NCBI GenBank assembly: GCA_963753955.1
Contig: CAVWEM010000024.1
Coordinates: forward strand, 113,019 to 177,018
From: Methylumidiphilus sp963753955
GTDB lineage: Bacteria; Pseudomonadota; Gammaproteobacteria; Methylococcales; Methylococcaceae
DNA: 64,000 nucleotides
Reading direction: 5' to 3'
The translations under genes were made by a program, and so were the position numbers. Shown in pieces: positions 17,496-25,833 of this stretch. Numbering within the stretch: the first letter of the stretch is position 1; each line of letters starts with the position of its first letter. The notes under the pieces are model-generated. The model was not told the DNA's origin. It made no database searches and was given only the letters and a program-made list of their open reading frames with translations.

Positions 17496-20400
17496 ATGAA
17501 AAACCGTGAAGTGTTCGACAAGGACATTGATGCTTTCTCTCTGGAGAACCAGGGAGTCGCCAAAGTCGATGAAGCGCTCGATCAGCAACAACGCCAAACC
17601 CTGCGCTTTGAACTGGAAACCTTCGTCTGCAAAGGCCACTACGAGGATGGCCTGCGGCGAATCCTCGAATCCTTCGTCGAAACCTTGCGCAAAAATCAGG
17701 AATCCCCTGCCTCCTGGGTTTCCGGTTTCTTTGGCAGCGGCAAATCACATCTGGTCAAAATGGCCCGCGCCTTATGGACTAACGATCCCTTGGATGATGG
17801 GCGCACCCCGCGCGATATTGCCCGCTTGCCTCATTCAGTGGTGGATGCGCTCAAAGAACTCGATACGCTGGCACGCCAACGCAAGACCACGATGCGGGCG
17901 GCATCCGGAACATTAAGCCAGGGTGAAGGCGACAGCATCCGCAAGGCGGTGCTGGGCATCGTGTTCAAGGCCGTGGGTTTGCCCGTCAAATATGACGAGG
18001 CCCGCGCTTTGTTGTGGCTGCGTAATGAAGGCATCGAAAGCCCAGTGCGGGAGGCGCTAAAGTCCAAAGGCCGGATACTAGAGCGCGAACTGCTGGATCT
18101 GTATGTTTCCTCGCACCTTCACGACGCTATTCTCACTGCCAAACCCTCGCTGGCGCGGGATGCGTTCGAATTGGGAGACAAGCTGGAAAGCCAGTTTTCA
18201 TCCAAGGGAGACATTGGCCAGGACGACTTTCTCAAGTATTTCCTCGAAGCCGTCAATGGCGGTGCGGAAATGCCGATCTTTCTGTTGGTGATTGATGAGC
18301 TACAGCAATACATCGCCGACAGCACCGACCGTGCCATTCGCGTGCAAGAAGTCATCGAAAGCCTGACCAAGAGCTACAACGGCCGGGTACTGGTTGTTGC
18401 CACCGGCCAGAGCACGCTAGCCGACACGCCGGTGCTGTCCAAACTGCTGGGCCGTTTTCCCGTCCCGGTTCAACTCTCCGACTCCGATGTGGAAGAAGTC
18501 CTGCGCGAAACGGTGCTGAAGAAAAAAGCTACCGCTAGCGTGCCGTTGGCTACCTTGTTCAGCTCCAGCGGTTGCCTGGGCGAAGTCTCGGCCCACTTGC
18601 ACGGCAGCCTATTTGCCCATCGCCGCGAGGACGAAGCCATCCTCTCGCCCAGCTACCCTTTGCTGCCTACACGCCAGCGCTTATGGGAGCGTGTGCTGGC
18701 GACCACGGACACGACCGGCACCGGCGTACAGCTTCGCTCCCAATTGCGGCTTGCCTTCGATGCCGTCCGCAAAGCCAAGGATGCGCCGCTTGGCCACATT
18801 GTCGGCGGCGATTTTATTTACGATGAAATTCGCATGAGGTTGCGCCAGACCAGCCAAATCAGCGCCGAAACCGCCAATGCTATCGACAGGCTTGATGCTG
18901 CCGACAATCCCCGTGACAAACTCAAGGCCCGAGCCTTGAAAACCGTATTCCTGCTTACTCGCATCACCAGCAATTCGGCTCAGGACACAGGACTCAGAAC
19001 CGATGCCCAGACCATCGCCGATGTCTTGGTGGATGACCTCACCACCCACAGCGCCGCGTTGCGTGGCGAATTGCGGGCGGTGCTAGACGAACTGGTGGAC
19101 AAGGAGCGGCTTCTGATGCGCCTGTCCGATGGCGGAGTCGAGGAATTCCGCCTCCAAACCAAGAAAAGCGCCGACTGGTTCGCCTATCAGCGCGGCCAGG
19201 AAGAGGCTTTGCGTAGCGACCCTTCAATTTACGAAAGCAAAATCCGCGAACAACTCATGCAACTCTCGGCTGAAGGGGTGCGTAAATTGGCTATTCCCCA
19301 GGGGGCGAGCAAGGAAATCCGCCGCCTCAAGCTGCACACCGACCCAATTACCGCGCCCAAGAAAGAGGAGGGGATTCCAGTCTGGCTGCGTTCCGACCTG
19401 GACGGCACGGAGGCCAAGGAAGTATTGCTGGATGCCTCCCGTGCCGGACTCACTTCTGCCACTGTCTTTACCCATGTCGCGTTGCCGAAAAAAGATGAAC
19501 TAGTCCGTGCGGTGATTACTCACGAGGCAGCCGACCGCACCTTAGGCCATTTTGGCGAAGCCAACGAACGTGAAGAAGAGGAAGCCCGCAACGCACTGCT
19601 TAAACAGCGTACTGATGCTGGAGAGCGGGTGCGTAACTTGTTACGGGAGGCCTTGGCCCAAGCCCAGGTAGTCCAAGGAGGCGGTCAAATCGTAGAAGAA
19701 GGCAACTCGCTTGAAGACCGCCTCAAGAAAGCCGGCACCGATGGTGCCACCCGTCTCTATTGCCGGTTTTCCATGGCTGATGCCGCAGGCTGGGACAAAG
19801 CTTTCATCGATGCGGAAAAGGGCTTGGTCAATGCGCTGGAACGGATAGGCCATGCCGGTGCGGCGGAAAGCCATCCGGCGGCGCAAGAAATTCTTAAATC
19901 TATCGGCTCCAGTGCATTGAAAGGGGCCAAGTTACGCGAGGCGTTTATGGGCGTACCTTATGGCTGGTCGCAAGATGCCGTGGATGCCTTGCTGGCGGTC
20001 TTGTTTGCCAACGGCCAGTTGCGGGTGGTTAATGCCGGTAACGTACCTTGGCCGATTGGCAAGTTCAATCGCCGCGATGTCGCCGCCAGCACCTTCTCCC
20101 GCGAGACCGCGCCGCTTTCCAACGAAGAAAAGCGAGCCATTGCCCGCTTGGTCAAATGCAAGCCCGATGATGCCGAAACCCGCGCACCCGATTTCGTCGC
20201 CAAGCTGAAAGATGCCCAGGCTAAAGCCTTCGGCCCCGCGCCTCGCCCGCAAGCCAAAGCCGATGCGCTTATCGACGAGCTCGCTTCCCTGTCGGGCCGC
20301 GATCTGGTCAAGCGCTTGGCGGAAGAGGAAACCACGGTCGCCAAGCTGCTCGCGTCGCTTGAAGCCCAAGCGGCCAAGATTGTCCAGCGGGAACCCGCTT

Positions 20401-20963
20401 GGAAGCAGCTTGAAGGCTTGATTGCGCATCTTGACGGCCAAGCCGAGGCAACAGCCATCACTACCGAGCGCGACGCCATTCTTGATAGCCGTCTGCTGCT
20501 GGACGATCCAGACAAGGTGGCGCCGCTGTTGAACCGCGCTGCCGATGCCCTGCGATCCGTAGTGAACCATGCCTTTTCCGGCTACAGTGCCCACTATGAC
20601 GATGCCATTGGCGAGATCGAGACTGCGTCAGAATGGGCGCAACTCCTGCACGAAGACCGCGCCGCCATCTTACGCGATACGCAACTTCTGGCGCCTGACA
20701 GCGCCCCCAAGCTAGGCACCCTGGATGAATTGATCGAATCCCTAGACCGATGCAGCGTCGGGCGTTGGGCTGAAAAGCGCGATGCCCTGCGCGGCCAAAC
20801 CGCTCGCGCACTGGCTCTTGCCGCTAAAAAGATCGAACCTAACGTGCAAGCCCTATCACCGCCGCGCCGTATCCTTCACTCAGAGGCCGATTTGGACGCT
20901 TGGCTCGCCGATGTCAGGCAAGCCGTGCTGGAAAAACTGCCCGCCGGGCCTGTGCAAATATAA
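17496..20963 (+). CDS. brxC: BrxC, BREX ATPase
   Basis: A 1155-residue P-loop ATPase, the expected BrxC length. Walker A is GFFGSGKSH at residues 77-85 and Walker B LLVIDEL around D267-E268. The C-terminal half is rich in helices and charged coiled coils (residues 560-1100). It is intact from ATG 17496 and is followed 31 bp later by pglX. BrxC is required for BREX methylation and phage exclusion in characterised type I systems, probably as an ORC/Cdc6-like loader on DNA. Confidence 0.93.
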   Translation: MKNREVFDKDIDAFSLENQGVAKVDEALDQQQRQTLRFELETFVCKGHYEDGLRRILESFVETLRKNQESPASWVSGFFGSGKSHLVKMARALWTNDPLDDGRTPRDIARLPHSVVDALKELDTLARQRKTTMRAASGTLSQGEGDSIRKAVLGIVFKAVGLPVKYDEARALLWLRNEGIESPVREALKSKGRILERELLDLYVSSHLHDAILTAKPSLARDAFELGDKLESQFSSKGDIGQDDFLKYFLEAVNGGAEMPIFLLVIDELQQYIADSTDRAIRVQEVIESLTKSYNGRVLVVATGQSTLADTPVLSKLLGRFPVPVQLSDSDVEEVLRETVLKKKATASVPLATLFSSSGCLGEVSAHLHGSLFAHRREDEAILSPSYPLLPTRQRLWERVLATTDTTGTGVQLRSQLRLAFDAVRKAKDAPLGHIVGGDFIYDEIRMRLRQTSQISAETANAIDRLDAADNPRDKLKARALKTVFLLTRITSNSAQDTGLRTDAQTIADVLVDDLTTHSAALRGELRAVLDELVDKERLLMRLSDGGVEEFRLQTKKSADWFAYQRGQEEALRSDPSIYESKIREQLMQLSAEGVRKLAIPQGASKEIRRLKLHTDPITAPKKEEGIPVWLRSDLDGTEAKEVLLDASRAGLTSATVFTHVALPKKDELVRAVITHEAADRTLGHFGEANEREEEEARNALLKQRTDAGERVRNLLREALAQAQVVQGGGQIVEEGNSLEDRLKKAGTDGATRLYCRFSMADAAGWDKAFIDAEKGLVNALERIGHAGAAESHPAAQEILKSIGSSALKGAKLREAFMGVPYGWSQDAVDALLAVLFANGQLRVVNAGNVPWPIGKFNRRDVAASTFSRETAPLSNEEKRAIARLVKCKPDDAETRAPDFVAKLKDAQAKAFGPAPRPQAKADALIDELASLSGRDLVKRLAEEETTVAKLLASLEAQAAKIVQREPAWKQLEGLIAHLDGQAEATAITTERDAILDSRLLLDDPDKVAPLLNRAADALRSVVNHAFSGYSAHYDDAIGEIETASEWAQLLHEDRAAILRDTQLLAPDSAPKLGTLDELIESLDRCSVGRWAEKRDALRGQTARALALAAKKIEPNVQALSPPRRILHSEADLDAWLADVRQAVLEKLPAGPVQI

Positions 20964-20981
20964 CCGCCGACTGACCAAGAA

Positions 20982-20994
20982 AGCCGCTTCTAGC
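20982..20994 (+). repeat. Half REP just upstream of pglX start
   Basis: AAGCCGCTTCTAG immediately precedes the pglX ATG and matches one arm of the REP hairpin GAAGCGGCTTCTAGCCGC. It occupies the position of the ribosome-binding site; no canonical GGAGG is visible there. Confidence 0.5.
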
Positions 20995-23900
20995 ATGAAA
21001 CAAACCCTGCCCCGCGAAGACCGCCGCAAACTGGAAACCCTCATCGCCCAGGCCCGTGAAATCGCCGAGGCGGGTGCGCTAAGAGCGCTCCATGCCGGGT
21101 CTGTCGCTGCCAAAGAAGCGCCCGGCCATGCCAGCGAGGCGCAAAAAAAACTGCGTGTGCGGCTCCGTGCCCATGGCCGGCAATTGGGCGACAGTCTGCG
21201 CCCGGACGACACGCAAACCATCGACCATCTCGTCAACGAGATCGCCTACGAGCATTGGCACCGGATGCTCTTCGCCCGTTTCCTGGCCGAGAACGATCTG
21301 CTGATGCATCCGGATGGCTATCCGGTCAGCCTGCAAGACTGCAAGGAAGACGCCGCGACCCTCTCGCCGCCTGCTCGGAGCGAATGGGAAGTGGCAGGCC
21401 GGTATGCCTCTGCCATGTTGCCCAATGTGTTCCGCCCCGACAGCCCGGCGCTGGCCTTGGAATTGCCGCTGGAAACCGAACAGGCGCTGGAGGCACTGCT
21501 GCAAAAACTGCCCGCCAGCGTGTTTGCCGCCGACGACAGCCTAGGCTGGAGCTACCAGTTCTGGCAGGCACCGAAAAAGGAAGCCGTCCAACGACAGATG
21601 AAAAACGCCGGCAGCAAGGTCGGTGCTGACGAACTGCCTGCGGTGACCCAACTCTTCACCGAGCAATACATGGTCGCTTTTCTGCTGGAAAACGCCCTGG
21701 GCGGCTGGTGGCTGGGCCGTCATGCTGAAAAACCCTTGCCGGTGGCGATGCCCTATTTGCGCATAATAGAAGCGTTTGTAGAAGCGCCTTCCAGGCGCTT
21801 AACCGATACCGAAGTAGAAGCGGCTTCTAGCCGCTTAGATAAAACGCGGCAAGATGCCGCGTCTACTACACGCCTAGAAGGCGCGTCTACTTTGGGTTAC
21901 TTCGACCCCCATGAGCCTTTGGCAGTGCTTTCAGGAAACCTGCCGCATTGGCGTCAGGAAGGGGTTTCTTATTTCGTGACGTTTCGCTCGGCGGATTCTC
22001 TGCCGCAGGAAAAATTGGCGCAATGGAAAAACGAACGCGAGCAATGGCTTAAAGACCACCCAGAACCCCGCTCCGAAGCGGACAAGCGCGAGTATTACCG
22101 GCTTTTCCCGGAACGCATCGACTATTGGCTGGACCAAGGGTACGGTGAATTGCCGCTGGCAGACCCCGAGTGCAAGCGCATCGTCGAAGACGCCTTGGCC
22201 TATTTCGACGGCGAGCGCTATCAACTCATCGAGTCCGTGGTCATGCCCAACCATGTCCATGCCTTGCTGTCGCCCTTGGGAAAACATTCACTATCCGAAA
22301 TACTCCACTCGTGGAAATCGTTCACGTCCAACGCCATCAACCGCGTCCGAGGCCGCGAAGGGACTTTTTGGGAAAAGGAATCCTTCGACATGATTATTCG
22401 CAGCGCGGCCCACGCCGAAAGGGTGCGCCAATACATCCGCGACAATCCAAAGAAAGTAGAAGCGGCTTCCAGCCGCTTGTTTGATACGCGGCAAGATGCC
22501 GTGTCTACAATCAATACGCGCCTGGAAGGTGCGTCTACTGTAGACGCGCCTTCCAGGCGCGTATTGATTGAGAGCCTAGAAGATAATAAGCACCTAGAAG
22601 GCGCTTCTACACCGGCGGCAGGCACTTTCCCCGGCTGGCCTAAATCCTTGGCCGACTTCAAACTCCTCGACCCCTGCTGCGGTTCCGGCCATTTTCTGGT
22701 GGCCGCGCTGCACTACCTCGTGCCTTTGCGTGTGGCCGGGGAAGGTTTGACCGTCCGCGACGCAATCAATAGCGTGCTGGCCGACAATCTGCACGGCCTG
22801 GAACTGGATGCCCGCTGCGTGGAAATCGCCGCCTTCGCGTTGGCCTTGGCTGCTTGGCGCTACCCGGACGAAAACGGCGAACCCTTGGGCTACCGCCCGC
22901 TGCCACGCCTCAACATTGCCTGCTGCGGCGTCGCCCCGCAGAGCAAGAAAGCGGACTGGCTCAAGCTGGCCAATGGCGAACAGCATTTGGAAGAAGGCAT
23001 GGCCGCCCTCTATGCGCTATATCAAAAAGCCCCGGAACTCGGCAGCTTGCTGGAACCGCACGCTTTTCTCCCCTCGCCCTCCGGGAGAGGGGCCGGGGGA
23101 GAGGGCGATCTGTTCGCTGCTGGCTGGGAAGAAGTCGCGGCATTGTTGGAACAGGCTCTGGCCGGCAGCGAGGATGAAAACGCCGTCGAAGCGCGGGTCG
23201 CCGCCCAAGGCATGGCGCAGGCCATCCGCATCCTGACCGGGCGTTATCATCTGGTCGTCACCAACCCGCCTTATCTCGGCGCGGGACAGCACGGCCCCAT
23301 TCTCAAAGATTTCTGCGAAACCCATTACAAAACCGCCAAGGGCGACCTGGCCAATGTGTTTCTGGAACGCAGCCTGAAACTGTGCAAACCCGGTGGCGTG
23401 GTGCAGTTTGTCATGCCGCAGAATTGGCTGTTTCTTGGCAGCTACAAGAAGCAGCGGGAACGCTTGCTGAAGCAGGAAACGTGGAATTTGCTGGCGCGGC
23501 TAGGTTCGGGCGCTTTCGAGACCATCACTGGCGAGGTGGTGAACGCTATTCTGCTGACGCTGAGCAAGGGAGTAGAAGCGCCTTCCAGGCGCTTGTTAGA
23601 TATGCCGGTAGAAGCGGCTTCCAGCCGCTTGCTTGATACGCGCCTGGAAGGCGCGTCTACGCTGCGCGGCATTGACGCCAGCGGGTCACGGACGCCGGAA
23701 GGCAAGGCGGAGTTGTTGAACGTGGAAGCGGCTTCCAGCCGCTTGCTTGATACGCGCCTGGAAGGCGCGTCTACGCTGCGCGGCATTGACGCCAGCGTGC
23801 CGCGGACGCCGGAGGGCAAGGCGGAGTTGTTGAACGTGGAAGCGGCTTCCAGCCGCTTGCACGATACGCGCCTGGAAGGCGCGTCTACGCTGCGCGGCAT

Positions 23901-25833
23901 TGACGCCAGCGTGCCGCGGACGCCGGAAGGCAAGGAGGAGTTATTGAACGTGGAAGCGGCTTCCAGCCGCTTGCTTGATACGCGCCTGGAAGGCGCGTCT
24001 ACGCTGCGTGGCATTGACGCCAGCGGGCCACGGACGCCGGAAGGCAAGGCGGAGTTGTTGAGAACTGGCGGGGTGGTCGAGTTGAGCCAGGCGGGGCAGT
24101 TGGAGAATCCAGATGCGCGTGTGTCGTTTGACGAACACAGTACTGATAGTCTCCTGAAATCATATGTCAGCCTATATGAAGGATCATCCAGAGGCGATAT
24201 GGAACGGTTTGATCGCTACTATTGGGAACTCCAAAAAATTGATAATCGAGTATGGTCTCCATTGCTAAACTCTCCAATAGAGTCGGCTCATTTTTCTGGG
24301 CGCGAGGTAGTTATTGAATGGAGGGAAGGGGAAGGAGTCCTTGCGCAGAGTGATGCTGCGCGTATTCGTGGAAAAAAGGCGTGGGGGAGAAAAGGGGTTT
24401 TTGTCGCGAGAACGCGCGATTTGAAAGCGACACTGTCACTTGGAGAGGTACATGCTCAGAATGGTGTTGCGCTGATCCCGAAAAAAGTTAGCCACCTTTC
24501 CGCACTATGGGTATTTTGTAGTAGCGAAAGATTTCAAGAGTCGGTACGTTCATTAAATGGAAAAATTATCATTCCTTCGGGGGTTCTTTACTCTGTCCCC
24601 TTCGACCTAGCCCATTGGCAGCAAGTTGCCGCCGAGCGTTACCCCGACGGCTTGCCGCAACCATATTCCGACGACCCGACCCAGTGGATTTTCCACGGCC
24701 ATCCCAAACCCTCCACCGACCCGCTGCAAGTCGCCGTCGCCCGCCTGCTCGGCTACCGCTGGCCGGCTGAAGTAGAAGCGGCTTCCAGCCGCTTGTCTGA
24801 AGCGCGGCAAGATGTCGCGTCTACTCCGCGACTGGAAGTCGCGTCCACAGCCCGCGCCTGGATTGCCCGATGCAATGAACTGGCCGACCTCAGTGACGAC
24901 GACGGCATCGTCTGCCTGCCGCCCGTGCGCGGCGAGCCGACGGCGGCGGATCGGCTACGCGCCTTGCTCGCCCGCGCCTTCGGCGACGACTGGTCCGCCG
25001 CCCGCGAGGCGCAACTGCTGAAAGACGCCGGTTGCGACGGCATGACGTTGAACCTATGGCTGCGCGATAGGTTTTTCGAGCAGCATGTCGCCCGCTTCCA
25101 CAAGCGGCCTTTCATCTGGCATGTCTGGGACGGCCACAAGGAGGGTTTCTCGGCCCTGCTGAACTACCACGCGCTGACCCGCGAAAAGCTGCAAACCCTG
25201 ATCCACACCTACCTGGGCGACTGGATCACCCAGCAACGCCGCGCCATCGACGCCGGCAACGCCGACGCCAGCCTCAAGCTGGCCAAGGCGGAAGCGCTGA
25301 AAACCAAGCTGGAAGCCATCCTCGAAGGCGAGCCGCCGTATGATATTTTCGTGCGCTGGAAACCGCTCGCCGAACAGCCCATGGGCTGGGAACCCGACCT
25401 GAACGACGGTGTGCGCCTGAACATCCGCCCCTTCGTCGAAGCCGAAGTGCTGCGCATCCCCCGCGCCAAGCTCGGCATAAAATGGGAAGCCGACCGGGGC
25501 AAAGACGTGCCTTCCGCCCCTTGGTACGCGCTAGGCCCGCAATACGGCGAGCCGGAAGGCACGCGCATCAACCACCACCACACTAGCCTGGCGGAGAAGC
25601 GTGTAGCAGCGGCTTCCAGCCGCTTGTCCAATACGCGCCTAGAAGGCGCGTCTACTTTGGATGAGCCGACGGCTTTTCCTCCAGCTACTGTCTCGGCGGC
25701 GAAGAAAGGCAGCGTTGCCGCCAGCATGGCATTGCTGCAATCTCCCGAATTTCGCAAGCTACCCAAAGCGGATGCCGCCGAAGTCGAGCAGCGGATTCAA
25801 TCCTTGCGCAACGATTGGGGCGATGACTCATGA
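20995..25833 (+). CDS. pglX: PglX (BrxX) BREX DNA methyltransferase with in-frame RAYT domain and REP insertions
   Basis: BREX N6-adenine methyltransferase, here 1612 residues against about 1200 in typical type I systems. The start is MKQTLPREDRRK at 20995; an upstream in-frame ATG lies inside brxC and is unlikely. Native parts are the helical N-terminus (1-255), motif I DPCCGSGHF (559-567), NPPY (757-760), and the specificity and C-terminal regions. Extra, in-frame material comprises a RAYT/Y1 transposase domain flanked by REPs (about 257-539), a 4 x 38-residue repeat block (about 860-1003), and two small REP pairs (about 1260-1287, 1537-1555). No stop or frameshift occurs, so a full protein could be made. 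Whether it is active is unknown. The stop overlaps the next gene (ATGA). Confidence 0.9.
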   Translation: MKQTLPREDRRKLETLIAQAREIAEAGALRALHAGSVAAKEAPGHASEAQKKLRVRLRAHGRQLGDSLRPDDTQTIDHLVNEIAYEHWHRMLFARFLAENDLLMHPDGYPVSLQDCKEDAATLSPPARSEWEVAGRYASAMLPNVFRPDSPALALELPLETEQALEALLQKLPASVFAADDSLGWSYQFWQAPKKEAVQRQMKNAGSKVGADELPAVTQLFTEQYMVAFLLENALGGWWLGRHAEKPLPVAMPYLRIIEAFVEAPSRRLTDTEVEAASSRLDKTRQDAASTTRLEGASTLGYFDPHEPLAVLSGNLPHWRQEGVSYFVTFRSADSLPQEKLAQWKNEREQWLKDHPEPRSEADKREYYRLFPERIDYWLDQGYGELPLADPECKRIVEDALAYFDGERYQLIESVVMPNHVHALLSPLGKHSLSEILHSWKSFTSNAINRVRGREGTFWEKESFDMIIRSAAHAERVRQYIRDNPKKVEAASSRLFDTRQDAVSTINTRLEGASTVDAPSRRVLIESLEDNKHLEGASTPAAGTFPGWPKSLADFKLLDPCCGSGHFLVAALHYLVPLRVAGEGLTVRDAINSVLADNLHGLELDARCVEIAAFALALAAWRYPDENGEPLGYRPLPRLNIACCGVAPQSKKADWLKLANGEQHLEEGMAALYALYQKAPELGSLLEPHAFLPSPSGRGAGGEGDLFAAGWEEVAALLEQALAGSEDENAVEARVAAQGMAQAIRILTGRYHLVVTNPPYLGAGQHGPILKDFCETHYKTAKGDLANVFLERSLKLCKPGGVVQFVMPQNWLFLGSYKKQRERLLKQETWNLLARLGSGAFETITGEVVNAILLTLSKGVEAPSRRLLDMPVEAASSRLLDTRLEGASTLRGIDASGSRTPEGKAELLNVEAASSRLLDTRLEGASTLRGIDASVPRTPEGKAELLNVEAASSRLHDTRLEGASTLRGIDASVPRTPEGKEELLNVEAASSRLLDTRLEGASTLRGIDASGPRTPEGKAELLRTGGVVELSQAGQLENPDARVSFDEHSTDSLLKSYVSLYEGSSRGDMERFDRYYWELQKIDNRVWSPLLNSPIESAHFSGREVVIEWREGEGVLAQSDAARIRGKKAWGRKGVFVARTRDLKATLSLGEVHAQNGVALIPKKVSHLSALWVFCSSERFQESVRSLNGKIIIPSGVLYSVPFDLAHWQQVAAERYPDGLPQPYSDDPTQWIFHGHPKPSTDPLQVAVARLLGYRWPAEVEAASSRLSEARQDVASTPRLEVASTARAWIARCNELADLSDDDGIVCLPPVRGEPTAADRLRALLARAFGDDWSAAREAQLLKDAGCDGMTLNLWLRDRFFEQHVARFHKRPFIWHVWDGHKEGFSALLNYHALTREKLQTLIHTYLGDWITQQRRAIDAGNADASLKLAKAEALKTKLEAILEGEPPYDIFVRWKPLAEQPMGWEPDLNDGVRLNIRPFVEAEVLRIPRAKLGIKWEADRGKDVPSAPWYALGPQYGEPEGTRINHHHTSLAEKRVAAASSRLSNTRLEGASTLDEPTAFPPATVSAAKKGSVAASMALLQSPEFRKLPKADAAEVEQRIQSLRNDWGDDS
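21777..21893 (+). repeat. REP cluster 1 in pglX (before RAYT)
   Basis: Four hairpins: GTAGAAGCGCCTTCCAGGCG, GTAGAAGCGGCTTCTAGCCG, then two in inverse orientation ending GCCGCGTCTAC and GGCGCGTCTAC. Each has a GTAG (or inverse CTAC) foot and a GC-rich stem. They are translated as VEAPSRRL, VEAASSRL, TRQDAAST and TRLEGAST. Confidence 0.88.
21919..22464 (+). other. RAYT (REP-associated tyrosine transposase) domain inside PglX
   Basis: PglX residues about 309-490 read as a Y1/HUH transposase: YFVTFRSADSLPQEKL, the HUH motif VVMPNHVHALL (H420, H422), SEILHSWKSFTSNAINR, GTFWEKESFDMII, and the catalytic-tyrosine segment RQYIRDNPKK (Y480). Catalytic residues look intact. A native RAYT start could be the in-frame TTG at 21919. 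It interrupts the native PglX segment between MPYLRI and PAAGTFPGWPKSL. REP palindromes with the GTAG foot flank both sides, as expected for RAYT genes. Confidence 0.88.
22456..22610 (+). repeat. REP cluster 2 in pglX (after RAYT)
   Basis: It starts GTAGAAGCGGCTTCCAGCCG and contains further hairpins in both orientations, including a long perfect inverted repeat around CTACTGTAGACGCGCC (22537-22552) that joins two elements foot to foot. It ends CTTCTAC at about 22610, directly before native PglX codons (PAAGTFPGWP). Confidence 0.88.
23572..24060 (+). repeat. REP cluster 3 and 4 x 114-bp tandem repeat in pglX
   Basis: A REP (GTAGAAGCGCCTTCCAGGCG) is followed by four tandem copies of a 114-bp unit; GCTGCGCGGC occurs at 23661, 23775 and 23889, with the variant GCTGCGTGGC at 24003. 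Each unit has an inverted pair of hairpins (coding VEAASSRL and TRLEGAST) plus TLRGIDASGPRTPEGKAELL, which is native PglX sequence. 114 is divisible by three, so the frame holds. Confidence 0.92.
24772..24852 (+). repeat. REP cluster 4 in pglX
   Basis: GTAGAAGCGGCTTCCAGCCG followed by GCGCGGCAAGATGTCGCGTC and a third hairpin (GCGACTGGAAGTCGC). It lies in frame between PglX LLGYRWPAE and ARAWIARCNELADL. The last hairpin has a degraded foot (GTCCACA). Confidence 0.85.
25603..25657 (+). repeat. REP cluster 5 in pglX
   Basis: GTAGCAGCGGCTTCCAGCCG and an inverse element ending GGCGCGTCTAC, in frame near the PglX C-terminus (translated VAAASSRLSNTRLEGAST). The first foot is GTAGC rather than GTAGA. 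Confidence 0.85.

Noticed and set aside
21911..22464. Separate RAYT gene starting from ATG 21911
   Set aside because: That ATG is out of frame with the RAYT domain; the in-frame options are TTG/GTG starts inside the open pglX frame, so the domain is annotated as part of pglX.
23604..24060. CRISPR-like direct repeats
   Set aside because: The units are contiguous, 114 bp, coding and without unique spacers; they are tandem duplications in pglX.
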